This document shows, one piece after another, positions 53,159-62,123 of a stretch of DNA of 64,000 nucleotides. Position 1 is the first letter of the stretch. Each line of letters begins with the position of its first letter. The notes beneath the pieces are model-generated. The model ran no database searches. It was not told the origin of the DNA and saw nothing but the letters and a program-made list of their open reading frames with translations. The position numbers and the translations under genes are program-made. Source of the DNA: Bacillota bacterium (lineage in GTDB: Bacteria; Bacillota; Clostridia; Lachnospirales; Anaerotignaceae); contig JAHZDZ010000004.1 of the NCBI GenBank assembly GCA_019422105.1, forward strand, positions 40,971 through 104,970. The letters run 5' to 3'.

Positions 53159-53620
53159 ATGAAGCAGCGATTAATTGAAATCAATAAAATATTGGTTGAT
53201 ATATTCAACGATATTTTAAAAATTGAAGAAAACGCCCTGAAAGAAGGCCATTTCAATGATGTCTCTGTGACAGAGGTGCATACCATGGAGGCCATTGGCA
53301 TGTATGAGCCCAAGAGCATGAGCGAGGTTGCAAAGGCATTGGGGATTACGGTGGGCACGCTCACGGTGGCTGTCAATAATCTGGTCAAAAAGGAATACGT
53401 GGAGCGTTATCGCTGTGAAAATGACAGGCGGGTGGTAAAAGTCGGGCTTACCAAAAAAGGAAGACTTTTGTTCCGCGTCCATGACAAATTCCACATGGAT
53501 TTGGTAAAAGCCTGTGTTGTGGGTTTAAGCGAAGAGGAAGAAGTAATATTATTTGGGGCCCTTGATAAGCTGAACCTGTTTCTGAATGAAAAATATCTTA
53601 GCAGAAAAGGAGAAAAGTGA
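53159..53620 (+). CDS. fabT: FabT-type MarR repressor of fatty-acid synthesis
   Basis: A 153-residue MarR protein. The winged helix-turn-helix holds TMEAIGMYEPKSMSEVAKAL, GITVGTLTVAVNNLVKKEY and the wing VERYRCENDRRVVKVGLTKK. It heads the fab cluster, as FabT does in streptococci and many Clostridia, where it represses fab genes when bound to long-chain acyl-ACP. The ATG at 53159 has GGAGG 7 nt upstream. Two operator-like palindromes follow the -10 box of its own promoter, so autoregulation is likely. Its stop overlaps the fabH start by one base. Confidence 0.92.
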   Translation: MKQRLIEINKILVDIFNDILKIEENALKEGHFNDVSVTEVHTMEAIGMYEPKSMSEVAKALGITVGTLTVAVNNLVKKEYVERYRCENDRRVVKVGLTKKGRLLFRVHDKFHMDLVKACVVGLSEEEEVILFGALDKLNLFLNEKYLSRKGEK

Positions 53621-54612
53621 TGTATTCTTCTAAAATTATAAGTACAGGGGCCTATGTACCTGAAACAATTGTAACCAATGATGATATGGCAAAATTTGTG
53701 GATACCAGTGATGAGTGGATACGTTCCAGGTGCGGTATTGGTCAAAGAAGATTTACCGCCACGGACAACACTTCCGATTTGGCTGCAAAGGCTGCCATGA
53801 ATATACTGGAAAAAGCGGGAAAGGATCCGGCGGAAATAGAGCTTTTGGTACTGGCCACTGTTTCGGGGGATTACTGCACGCCCTCTACAGCCTGTCTGGT
53901 GCAGGCAAAAATCGGTGCTGTAAACGCCCTGTGTTTTGATATCAGCGCCGCCTGTTCAGGCTTTGTATATGGTCTGAGTGTAGCAGACAAATTTATCCAA
54001 ACAGGAGTATATAAAAATGCCCTTGTTTTGGGGGCTGAGGTTTTGTCCAAGCATTTGGATTTTACGGACCGCACGACCTGTGTCCTTTTTGGCGACGGCT
54101 CTGCCGGGGTTCTTTTGGAGAGAAGCGAAGAAAAGGGCATACTGGCCGAGGAAATGGGAAGCGACGGCGCCAAGGGATTGTCTCTCACAAGCGGCGGCAC
54201 CTTTCCTTCAGGAGAAATTGCAAAGGTTCTGGGCAATGCGGAGGCTGCCACAGAGGAAAATGATTTGTATATCCATATGGATGGGAAAACAATTTTTGAT
54301 TTTGCTACCCGCCGCACACCAAAATGTATCAATGCTTTGATTGAAAAAACAGGTGTATCCATTGACGATATTAAATATGTAATACCGCATCAGGCAAACA
54401 GTCGTATTGTAGAGGTAATTGCGAGAAAAACAAAAATTCCAATGGAAAAATTCTATTTGAATATATTGCAGTACGGGAATACTTCCTCTGCAAGTATTCC
54501 CATTGCGTTAAATGAAATGAATGAAAAAGGACTGCTGTCAAAGGGAGATAAAATTATACTCATTGGCTTTGGCGGCGGGTTGACTTGGGGTTCCATGCTC
54601 ATAGAGCTTTAA
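53620..54612 (+). CDS. fabH: Beta-ketoacyl-ACP synthase III
   Basis: A 330-residue condensing enzyme that joins acetyl-CoA (or branched primers) with malonyl-ACP to start fatty-acid chains. The nucleophile is C112 in SAACSGFVYGL. The catalytic His is in VIPHQANSRI and the Asn in YGNTSSASIP. DEWIRSRCGIGQRR is the CoA-binding entry. The ATG at 53620 has AAGGAG 7 nt upstream; the GTG just before it is less likely. It is the second gene of the operon. Confidence 0.95.
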   Translation: MYSSKIISTGAYVPETIVTNDDMAKFVDTSDEWIRSRCGIGQRRFTATDNTSDLAAKAAMNILEKAGKDPAEIELLVLATVSGDYCTPSTACLVQAKIGAVNALCFDISAACSGFVYGLSVADKFIQTGVYKNALVLGAEVLSKHLDFTDRTTCVLFGDGSAGVLLERSEEKGILAEEMGSDGAKGLSLTSGGTFPSGEIAKVLGNAEAATEENDLYIHMDGKTIFDFATRRTPKCINALIEKTGVSIDDIKYVIPHQANSRIVEVIARKTKIPMEKFYLNILQYGNTSSASIPIALNEMNEKGLLSKGDKIILIGFGGGLTWGSMLIEL

Positions 54613-54660
54613 ATATGAACTTAAATAATAAAAAAATGATATTTCAGGAGGATTACAAAA

Positions 54661-54885
54661 ATGGTATTTGAAAAAATCAGAGAAATTATTGCAGATCAGA
54701 CAGGTAAGGAAGCGGATGAAATCACAATGGAAACAAGGGTTAAGGAAGACCTTGAAGCGGATTCCCTTGACTTATTCCAGATTATCAACGACATTGAAGA
54801 TGAATTTGATGTGAAAATTGAAGATGCTGAGGCTATTGTTACTGTTGGCGACGCTGTGAAATTTGTAGAGGAAAATCAGAAATAA
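54661..54885 (+). CDS. acpP: Acyl carrier protein
   Basis: A 74-residue acidic carrier. The phosphopantetheine attachment site is S35 in EADSLDLFQ. It carries the growing acyl chain between Fab enzymes. A strong CAGGAGG site precedes the ATG, as expected for a very abundant protein. The motif reads DSLD rather than the common DSLDxVE, with Phe at the next position, seen in other clostridial ACPs. Confidence 0.95.
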   Translation: MVFEKIREIIADQTGKEADEITMETRVKEDLEADSLDLFQIINDIEDEFDVKIEDAEAIVTVGDAVKFVEENQK

Positions 54886-54913
54886 GACAGATAAGTTAAG
54901 GTGGAATCAGACA

Positions 54914-55861
54914 ATGTATGCAGATATTTGCAAATTACTAAATATTAAGTATCCCATCATACAGGGTGCTATGGCCTGGATATCAGACGCCAGCCTGGTG
55001 TCTGCCGTTTCAAACGGCGGCGGCCTTGGCGTTTTGGCAACAGGGCATCTTGATGTGGACGGGTGCAGGAAAGAAATCAGAAAGTTAAAGGAAATGACGG
55101 ATAAGCCTTTTGCTGTCAATATTATGCTTTTATCTGCATATGCAGATGAAATCGCCGCTTTGCTGTGCGAGGAAAAGGTACCTGTTGTCACAACCGGCGC
55201 CGGAAGTCCTGCGAAGTACATGAAGCAGTTTAAAGAGGCGGGCATAAAGGTGCTTCCTGTCACACCTTCCGTTGCCATTGCAAAGAGGATGGTAAAGGAC
55301 GGCGCTGACGCTGTCATTGCGGAGGGCTGTGAATCCGGCGGCCATGTGGGTAAAACCACGACGATGGCTCTGGTGCCACAGGTTGTGGATGCTGTTGATG
55401 TTCCTGTAGTTGCGGCGGGCGGCATTGCTGACGGACGCGGTATGGCGGCGGCATTTATGCTGGGCGCATCCGGCTGTCAGATTGGAACACGCTTCCTTGT
55501 GGCCAATGAATGTACGGTACATCAAAATTACAAGAACAGGATTATAAAGGCTAAAGACATTGATACCACCGTGACGGGGCAGACAACGGGACACCCTGTC
55601 AGGGTAATCAGAAATAAGCTTGCAAGGGCTTATGAAGATTTGGAGAAGAGAAACGGCACTGCCGAGGAAATGGACGCATTGGGCCGCGGAGGCCTTAGAA
55701 GAGCAGTTTTAGAGGGAGATATGGACACAGGCTCCGTTATGTCGGGCCAGATAGCCGGCATGGTAAAAAAAGAACAGACTGCGAAGGAAATAATGGAAGA
55801 AATGTACGCAGAGTATTGCGCTATCATGAAAAATGCACCCGGAATGGTTGCAGGAAAATAA
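54914..55861 (+). CDS. fabK: Enoyl-ACP reductase II
   Basis: A 315-residue FMN-dependent enoyl-ACP reductase that performs the last step of each elongation cycle. The N terminus KYPIIQGAMAWISDASLVSA, VVTTGAGSPAKYM, EGCESGGHVGKTTTMALVPQ and VAAGGIADGRGMAAAF are FabK hallmarks. FabK carriers resist triclosan, unlike FabI. It lies between acpP and fabD, as in streptococci. It is distantly homologous to the nitronate monooxygenase divergently encoded at 51878. Confidence 0.95.
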   Translation: MYADICKLLNIKYPIIQGAMAWISDASLVSAVSNGGGLGVLATGHLDVDGCRKEIRKLKEMTDKPFAVNIMLLSAYADEIAALLCEEKVPVVTTGAGSPAKYMKQFKEAGIKVLPVTPSVAIAKRMVKDGADAVIAEGCESGGHVGKTTTMALVPQVVDAVDVPVVAAGGIADGRGMAAAFMLGASGCQIGTRFLVANECTVHQNYKNRIIKAKDIDTTVTGQTTGHPVRVIRNKLARAYEDLEKRNGTAEEMDALGRGGLRRAVLEGDMDTGSVMSGQIAGMVKKEQTAKEIMEEMYAEYCAIMKNAPGMVAGK

Positions 55862-56007
55862 AATTGGCAAGGGGCGGATTCAGGCGTGCCGTTTAGAGGA
55901 AATAGGATATACCGCAGGGCGGAGGGATTATTTCTAAGACAGGCACGCTTTCAGTCCGTCCCTTACTGGGATAAGTTGAATTCTATCGGGATATGGGTGA
56001 TAAAGGT
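55862..56007 (+). other. Structured spacer inside the fab operon
   Basis: This is the longest gap in the operon. GGGGCGGA-TTC-AGGCGTGCC near 55871 can pair with GGCACGC-TTTCA-GTCCGTCCC near 55944, giving a long imperfect hairpin without a T-tract. It may be a processing or attenuation site; no known RNA motif is recognised. Confidence 0.45.
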
Positions 56008-56937
56008 ATGAAAACGGTTTTTATGTTCAGCGGACAGGGTGCACAGTACAAGGGCATGGGAAAAGAATTCTATGACAATTTTGCCTGTGCCAGGGAAGTA
56101 TTTGAGCAGGCGGATGAAGCTCTTGGCTTTTCCATGAGTGATATGTGCTTTTCCAAAGAGGAAGAGCTCAATATAACGGAAAATACGCAGCCAGCAATTC
56201 TTACCATGAGTATCGCTGCTTTACGGGTTTTGGAGGAGCACGGGATAAGGGCAGACTATGCGGCGGGCTTAAGTCTCGGCGAGTATTCCGCTTATGTGGC
56301 AAGCGGCGCCTTTCGTTTTGATGAGACAGTATCCCTTGTGAAAAAAAGGGGAAGATTTATGACAGAGGCAGTTCCTCTGGGAGTGGGGAGTATGTATGCC
56401 ATTATGGGCCTTTCCGCCGAGGAAGTGGAAGAGATATGCAAAGAGGCATCCCGGCATGGTTTTGTAGCCCCTGCAAACTATAATGCACCCGGTCAGATTG
56501 TTGTAGCGGGTGTTGCAGAAGCCTGTGACAAGGCAGCGGCTATGGCGAAGGAAAAAGGCGCAAAGCTGACAGTAAAGCTGAACGTATCCGGCCCGTTCCA
56601 TACAGCGCTTTTAGAGGAGGCGTCTCAAAAGTTGGCGCCGGAACTTGAAAAGCTCCATATCAGCGATATGCAGATACCGGTGTTCACCAATGTGACCGGT
56701 AATAAAGTTGAAAACAGCGGGGAAATCGTTCCCCTTCTTATAAAACAGGTAATGAGTCCGGTCAGATGGGAAAATATTGTAAAAAACCTTTTTGATTTGG
56801 GTGTGGATACCTTTGTAGAGGTAGGTCCCGGAAAGGCTTTGAGCGGTTTTGTGAAAAGGACTGTGAAGGGTGTTACCATATTGAATGTAGAGGATATGAA
56901 ATCACTGGAGAAAGCCTTGGAAAAGCTGAAAGCTTAA
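56008..56937 (+). CDS. fabD: Malonyl-CoA:ACP transacylase
   Basis: A 309-residue acyltransferase that moves malonyl from CoA to AcpP. The catalytic Ser is S89 in AGLSLGEYSA (GxSxG). The His is in SGPFHTALL, the start has VFMFSGQGAQYKGMG, and the end has VEVGPGKALSGFVKR. The start at 56008 matches the family (MKTVFMFSGQG); an ATG at 55993 adds five residues and cannot be excluded. The upstream gap contains a hairpin. Confidence 0.95.
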   Translation: MKTVFMFSGQGAQYKGMGKEFYDNFACAREVFEQADEALGFSMSDMCFSKEEELNITENTQPAILTMSIAALRVLEEHGIRADYAAGLSLGEYSAYVASGAFRFDETVSLVKKRGRFMTEAVPLGVGSMYAIMGLSAEEVEEICKEASRHGFVAPANYNAPGQIVVAGVAEACDKAAAMAKEKGAKLTVKLNVSGPFHTALLEEASQKLAPELEKLHISDMQIPVFTNVTGNKVENSGEIVPLLIKQVMSPVRWENIVKNLFDLGVDTFVEVGPGKALSGFVKRTVKGVTILNVEDMKSLEKALEKLKA

Positions 56938-56957
56938 ATTAATTTGGGAGGAAAGCT

Positions 56958-57689
56958 ATGTTGAAGGATAAAACTGTGTTGGTTACAGGCGCAGCGAAGG
57001 GAATCGGAAGGGCAATTGCCCTTGCTTTTGCCAAAAAGGGCGCCAATATTGTGTTAAATTATAGAAGCAGCGTTGAGGATTCACTGATTGAAGAAATTAA
57101 GGGCTGCGGTGTGCAGTGTCTGGCTGTAAAAGCGGATGTCAGCAGCTTTGAGGATGCGCAGAGACTGATTAAGGAGGCAAAGGACGCTTTTGGCACCATT
57201 GACGTTGTGGTGAATAATGCCGGAATTACCAAGGATATGCTTTTGCTGCGCATGTCTGAAAATGATTTTGATTCCGTCATTGACACAAATCTCAAGGGTA
57301 CGTTCAATGTAATCCGTCACGTTTCGGGTATCATGCTGAAGCAAAAATCAGGCGCTATTATCAACATGGCATCTGTTGTGGCGTTAATCGGCAATATCGG
57401 CCAGGCAAACTATGTTGCCTCAAAAGCCGGCATTATCGGCCTTACAAAAGCAACGGCAAAGGAGCTTGGAAGCCGCGGCGTTACCTGTAACGCTATTGCC
57501 CCGGGCTTTATAGAGACAGATATGACCGCTGCCTTAAAGGATGAGGCGAAAAAGACAATGGTTGAAATGACCGCTGTAAAAAGATTCGGCACAGTGGAGG
57601 ATGTTGCCTCCGCAGCCGTATTTTTGGCGGAAAACACATATATCACCGGCCAGGTTCTCAATGTGGACGGCGGCATGGTTATGAGCTAA
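56958..57689 (+). CDS. fabG: 3-oxoacyl-ACP reductase
   Basis: A 243-residue short-chain dehydrogenase. The NADP(H)-binding motif is TGAAKGIG (10-17), NNAGI is at 86-90, and the catalytic residues are S139, Y152 and K156 in NMASV and NYVASKAG. It reduces 3-oxoacyl-ACP in the elongation cycle. GGGAGG precedes the ATG. It is 11 bp upstream of fabF. Confidence 0.95.
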   Translation: MLKDKTVLVTGAAKGIGRAIALAFAKKGANIVLNYRSSVEDSLIEEIKGCGVQCLAVKADVSSFEDAQRLIKEAKDAFGTIDVVVNNAGITKDMLLLRMSENDFDSVIDTNLKGTFNVIRHVSGIMLKQKSGAIINMASVVALIGNIGQANYVASKAGIIGLTKATAKELGSRGVTCNAIAPGFIETDMTAALKDEAKKTMVEMTAVKRFGTVEDVASAAVFLAENTYITGQVLNVDGGMVMS

Positions 57690-57700
57690 GGAGGGGTATT

Positions 57701-58942
57701 ATGGAAAGAAGATGTGTTATCACAGGAATGGGAGCCGTAACACCCGTTGGAAGTACAGTGGAAAAATTCTGGGAGTCTGTCAAAAACGGCGTCAGCGGCG
57801 TGGATTTTATTACCAGATTTGATACAGAGGAATTTAAAGTAAAAATAGCGGCGGAGGTAAAGGATTTTAACCCTGAGCTTTATGTTGCAAAAAAGGAAGT
57901 AAAGCGGAACGATTTATTTTCTCTTTACGCTCTGGGCGCAGCTTCCCAGGCTTTTGAAATGAGCGGACTGAATGCGGAGGAAACGGACATGAACCGTGTC
58001 GGCGTTCTGGTTGGAAGCGGTATCGGAGGACTGGGCACCATTGAGGAGCAGGTGACAAGGTTAAACGAGAAGGGGCCGGGAAAGGTTTCTCCTTTGTTTA
58101 TCCCCATGGCTATCAGCAATATGGCAGCCGGAAATATTGCCATTAAATTCGGCGCAAAGGGTATCTGTTCGACGGCTGTGACCGCCTGTGCAACAGGAAC
58201 CAACACCATTGGCGATGCGTTCAGAAACATTAAACACGGCTATCTTGACGTATGCTTTGCAGGAGGCGCAGAGGCGCCTATTACAAAAGTAAGCGTTGCA
58301 GGTTTTACAGGAATTACCGCTTTAAGTACAAATCCTGACCCGAAGGAGGCTTGCAGGCCCTTTGACAAAAACAGGGATGGTTTTATTATCGGGGAAGGAA
58401 GCGGCGTTGTCATTTTAGAGGAGCTGGAACACGCTTTAAAAAGAGGTGCGGCAATTTACGGCGAGGTTGTGGGTTACGGTGCAACAGGTGACGCTTATCA
58501 CATGACGGCGCCTTCTCCAGACGGCGAGGGTGCAGCCCGGGCTATGGCACTTGCCATGGAGGAAGCCGGCGTCAGGCCCCAGGATATAGGCTATATTAAC
58601 GCCCACGGTACCAGTACCCATCTCAATGATGCGGCGGAAACAGCCTCTGTCAAGCTTGCATTTGGGGAAGATGCCTATAAAATTCCAATCAGCTCCACAA
58701 AATCCATGACAGGACATCTATTGGGCGCTGCCGGCGCCATTGAGGCTATCGCCTGTGTAAAAGCTTTGGAGGAGGGCTTTTTGCCGCCTACCATCAATTA
58801 TAATGAAAAGGATGAGGAATGCGATTTGGACTATGTGCCCAATGTGGGAAGACATGCGGATATCAAATATGCTTTGACCAATTCACTGGGCTTTGGCGGA
58901 CATAACGCCGTATTATGCTTGAAAAAGTGGGAGGGCAAATAA
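57701..58942 (+). CDS. fabF: Beta-ketoacyl-ACP synthase II
   Basis: A 413-residue elongating condensing enzyme. The nucleophile is C163 in TACATGTN, and the His pair is in INAHGTSTHLND and STKSMTGHLLGAAG. GFGGHNAVL closes the family pattern. It condenses malonyl-ACP with acyl-ACP. The accB gene starts at the base after its stop codon. No dedicated unsaturation enzyme (FabM, FabA or FabN) is present in this cluster. Confidence 0.96.
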   Translation: MERRCVITGMGAVTPVGSTVEKFWESVKNGVSGVDFITRFDTEEFKVKIAAEVKDFNPELYVAKKEVKRNDLFSLYALGAASQAFEMSGLNAEETDMNRVGVLVGSGIGGLGTIEEQVTRLNEKGPGKVSPLFIPMAISNMAAGNIAIKFGAKGICSTAVTACATGTNTIGDAFRNIKHGYLDVCFAGGAEAPITKVSVAGFTGITALSTNPDPKEACRPFDKNRDGFIIGEGSGVVILEELEHALKRGAAIYGEVVGYGATGDAYHMTAPSPDGEGAARAMALAMEEAGVRPQDIGYINAHGTSTHLNDAAETASVKLAFGEDAYKIPISSTKSMTGHLLGAAGAIEAIACVKALEEGFLPPTINYNEKDEECDLDYVPNVGRHADIKYALTNSLGFGGHNAVLCLKKWEGK

Positions 58943-59407
58943 ATGAATTTTGAGGAAGTTAAGGAACTGATTTCTATTGTAAACAATTCGGAGCTGACCT
59001 GTTTTGAGCTTAACATGGATAACGCCGCAGTAAAAATGAGCAAAAACAAAAATGACTTTATCTCTCCTGTGTCGGAGAGTACAGTTGTGTCTGCGGCTGA
59101 TAAAAAGGAAATTATTGTAAATTCCGCCGAGAAGAGTATAATAGAGGAAGCGCCGAAGAAGGAGATTGTTTCAGGAAACGTTGTGAAATCTCCTATCGTC
59201 GGTACCTTTTACGCATCCTCCGGCCCCGGGAAGCCCGCCCTTTTTAAGGTCGGTGACAAGGTAAAGGAAGGCGACGTTTTGTGCATTGTCGAAGCTATGA
59301 AGATTATGAATGAGATTGTAAGCCCTTATGCCGGGGAAGTGGCCGAGATTTGTGTGAAGGATGAGGAGCTGGTGGAATATGGCCAGCCTTTGTTCCGCAT
59401 CGTGTAG
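58943..59407 (+). CDS. accB: Biotin carboxyl carrier protein of acetyl-CoA carboxylase
   Basis: A 154-residue BCCP. A variable N-terminal domain and linker (about 1-75) lead into the biotinyl domain with VKSPIVGTFYASSGPGKPA and the biotin Lys K120 in VEAMKIMNEI. The biotin arm shuttles CO2 between AccC and AccAD. It starts directly after the fabF stop, with the Shine-Dalgarno site inside fabF. Confidence 0.95.
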   Translation: MNFEEVKELISIVNNSELTCFELNMDNAAVKMSKNKNDFISPVSESTVVSAADKKEIIVNSAEKSIIEEAPKKEIVSGNVVKSPIVGTFYASSGPGKPALFKVGDKVKEGDVLCIVEAMKIMNEIVSPYAGEVAEICVKDEELVEYGQPLFRIV

Positions 59408-59423
59408 AAAAGAGGTTCTGTAA

Positions 59424-59846
59424 ATGATGGATATTAATGAAATTATGTCAATTATTCCTCACAGGCCGCCCTTTCTTCTCATAGACAGGGTGGAGGAGAT
59501 TATTCCCGGAGAAAAAATTGTTGCCATTAAAAACGTTTCCATGAACGAGCCCTACTTTGTGGGGCACTATCCTTCCATGCCTGTTATGCCGGGCGTTCTT
59601 ATTGTGGAGGCTATGGCCCAGGCGGGTGCTGTGGCAATTCTTTCCATGGAGGACTTCAAGGGAAAGAAACCGCTTTTCGGCGGTATCAATAACGCGAAAT
59701 TCAGGAGAATGGTAGTTCCGGGAGATACCCTGCGCTTTGAAGTGGAAATTACAAAGCTGAAAAAAAATGCGGGTATCGGCAAAGGAATTGCCTATGTGGG
59801 TGATAAAAAGGCATGTGAAGCGGAAATAATATTTATGATTGTATAA
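59424..59846 (+). CDS. fabZ: 3-hydroxyacyl-ACP dehydratase
   Basis: A 140-residue hot-dog-fold enzyme. PHRPPFLLID (12-21), the catalytic His H48 in GHYPSMPVMPG and Glu E62 in VEAMAQAG are diagnostic. It dehydrates 3-hydroxyacyl-ACP to trans-2-enoyl-ACP. It is placed between accB and accC, a frequent arrangement in Firmicute fab operons. Confidence 0.95.
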   Translation: MMDINEIMSIIPHRPPFLLIDRVEEIIPGEKIVAIKNVSMNEPYFVGHYPSMPVMPGVLIVEAMAQAGAVAILSMEDFKGKKPLFGGINNAKFRRMVVPGDTLRFEVEITKLKKNAGIGKGIAYVGDKKACEAEIIFMIV

Positions 59847-59879
59847 GGAATATGCAGTCTGTCACAAGGTGGTGTATTT

Positions 59880-61232
59880 GTGTTTACGAAAATTTTGATT
59901 GCAAACCGCGGCGAAATCGCCGTTAGAATCATACGGGCATGCCGTGAAATGGGAATACAGACAGTAGCTGTTTTTTCAGAGCCCGACAGGGAGGCGCTTC
60001 ACACACAGTTAGCCGATGAGGCAGTCTGTATCGGCCCTGCAAAAGCTTCAGAGAGCTATCTGAACATGCAGAATATTATCAGTGCTGCTGTTATGACGAA
60101 GGCTCAGGCTATTCACCCCGGTTTTGGTTTTTTGGCGGAAAACGCAACCTTTGCCGCTATGTGTGAAGAATGCAATATCAAATTTATAGGCCCAAGCGCC
60201 AGAGTGATTGACGCTATGGGCAATAAATCAAATGCCAGAGAATTAATGATAAAGGCGAAGGTTCCCGTTATTCCGGGAAGCGACGGCGTTTTAAAGAGCG
60301 TGCCGGAGGCTATGGCCTTGGCGGAAAGGCTTGGCTATCCTGTTATGATTAAGGCATCAGCCGGCGGCGGCGGCAAGGGAATCCGCATTGTCAGAAATCC
60401 GGAGGAGCTGGAGAAAGCCTATGAGGCTGCCAAAAGCGAGACCATAGCCGCTTTCGGGGATGATAAGCTGTATATGGAAAAGGTAATTGAGCACGCAAGG
60501 CATATCGAAGTGCAGATATTAGGTGACCAGTTTGGCAATATCATTCATCTGGGTGAGCGTGACTGCTCTCTTCAGCGGAAAAACCAGAAGGTATTGGAGG
60601 AGGCTCCTTCCATTGCCCTCAGCGGTGAAACCAGACAAAGAATGGGGGAGGCGGCTATCCGCGCGGCAAAAACCGTTGGCTATGAAAGTGCAGGAACCAT
60701 TGAGTTTTTGTATGACAGAAGCGGTAATTTCTATTTTATGGAGATGAATACCAGAATACAGGTAGAGCATCCCGTCACGGAAATGATTACCGGCATCGAC
60801 ATTGTAAAGGAGCAGCTTAAAATTGCTTACGGGAAAGCGCTTGATATACGGCAGGAGGATGTGAAAATATCAGGCCACGCCATAGAATGCCGTATCAATG
60901 CGGAATGTCCCGAAAGAAATTTTGCGCCTTCCCCCGGCAAAATTGATTTTCTGCTGATTCCGGGCGGAGGACTCGGTGTGAGGGTGGACAGCGCCGTCTA
61001 TGCCAGCTATACCATACTGCCCTACTATGATTCTATGATCGCAAAGGTTATCTGCTGCGGTGAAAACCGTCAGGAGGCAATTGAAAAAATGAGACGTTGT
61101 CTTCATGAATTTGTTATCGAGGGTGTGGAGACTAATATTGATTTTCAGGAAGGGATTTTGAGGAATCCCCAATATCTGGCGGGGGATTTTGACACTTCTT
61201 TTATCGAAAATGAAATTATTATGAAATCTTAA
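59880..61232 (+). CDS. accC: Biotin carboxylase subunit of acetyl-CoA carboxylase
   Basis: A 450-residue ATP-grasp enzyme starting at GTG. The start is FTKILIANRGEIAVRIIRAC, the glycine-rich ATP loop ASAGGGGKGIRIV follows, then GERDCSLQRKNQKVLEEAPS and MEMNTRIQVEHPVTEM, all canonical. It carboxylates the biotin of AccB with bicarbonate and ATP. Its length matches the family. AAGGTGG precedes the start. Confidence 0.96.
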   Translation: MFTKILIANRGEIAVRIIRACREMGIQTVAVFSEPDREALHTQLADEAVCIGPAKASESYLNMQNIISAAVMTKAQAIHPGFGFLAENATFAAMCEECNIKFIGPSARVIDAMGNKSNARELMIKAKVPVIPGSDGVLKSVPEAMALAERLGYPVMIKASAGGGGKGIRIVRNPEELEKAYEAAKSETIAAFGDDKLYMEKVIEHARHIEVQILGDQFGNIIHLGERDCSLQRKNQKVLEEAPSIALSGETRQRMGEAAIRAAKTVGYESAGTIEFLYDRSGNFYFMEMNTRIQVEHPVTEMITGIDIVKEQLKIAYGKALDIRQEDVKISGHAIECRINAECPERNFAPSPGKIDFLLIPGGGLGVRVDSAVYASYTILPYYDSMIAKVICCGENRQEAIEKMRRCLHEFVIEGVETNIDFQEGILRNPQYLAGDFDTSFIENEIIMKS

Positions 61233-61247
61233 GGCGGAGGGAAATAA

Positions 61248-62123
61248 ATGAATTTATTTAAGAAAAAAAAATACATTACCATTGTCCCTTCCGAGAGCGT
61301 TGAGGCAGAGGATTCAAAGGCCCCCAGCATACCTGACGGCATGTGGATCAAATGCAGCTACTGCAAAAAAATTATATATAAAAAGGAAATTGATGAGTAT
61401 AAAATTTGTCCTAAATGCGGTGGACATCTGAGAATGTCCGCCTGGGAGAGAATCGCCCTTGTATGTGATAACGGTTCCTTTGAGGAAATAGATAGGTCTC
61501 TGGCGCCTAAGAACCCTATGGAGTATCCTTCCTATGAAAAGGTGATTCAAAAGGCCCAGGAAAAAAGCGGTTTAAAGGAGGGCGTTGTCAGCGGCCTTTG
61601 CAAAATCGGCGGTTACCCTGCGGTAATGGCTGTCATGGACAGCAATTTCATGATGGGCTCAATGGGCTCTGTTGTAGGGGAAAAGGTGACAAGAGCCATA
61701 GAGAAAGCGACAGAGCTTAAACTTCCTCTTATTATTTTTACCACCTCGGGCGGAGCAAGAATGCAGGAGGGGATTATTTCCCTGATGCAAATGGCCAAAA
61801 CCAGTGCTGCTCTTGCCAGGCACAACGAAAAGGGACTATTGTATATTTCTGTTTTGACCGATCCCACAACGGGCGGAGTTTCTGCAAGCTTTGCCATGCT
61901 GGGGGATATCATTCTGGCGGAGCCCAAGGCGTTAATCGGCTTTGCGGGGAAAAGGGTAATTGAGGGTACCATCAACGAAAAACTGCCGGAGGGCTTTCAG
62001 ACGGCGGAATTCCAGAAGGAACATGGATTTGTAGATAAAATAGTGAAGAGAACGGATTTAAAAGCAGTTCTGAGCACAATTTTAAAAATACACGCTTCAG
62101 GGAGGGAAACAGTCAATGAGTAG
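61248..62123 (+). CDS. accD: Acetyl-CoA carboxylase carboxyltransferase beta subunit
   Basis: A 291-residue subunit. The N-terminal zinc finger has CSYCKK and CPKCGGHLRM, followed by the crotonase-like fold with FTTSGGARMQEGIISLMQMA and TDPTTGGVSASFAMLGDI. With AccA it transfers the carboxyl group from biotin to acetyl-CoA. It overlaps accA by 8 bp, which keeps the two subunits in balance. Confidence 0.96.
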   Translation: MNLFKKKKYITIVPSESVEAEDSKAPSIPDGMWIKCSYCKKIIYKKEIDEYKICPKCGGHLRMSAWERIALVCDNGSFEEIDRSLAPKNPMEYPSYEKVIQKAQEKSGLKEGVVSGLCKIGGYPAVMAVMDSNFMMGSMGSVVGEKVTRAIEKATELKLPLIIFTTSGGARMQEGIISLMQMAKTSAALARHNEKGLLYISVLTDPTTGGVSASFAMLGDIILAEPKALIGFAGKRVIEGTINEKLPEGFQTAEFQKEHGFVDKIVKRTDLKAVLSTILKIHASGRETVNE

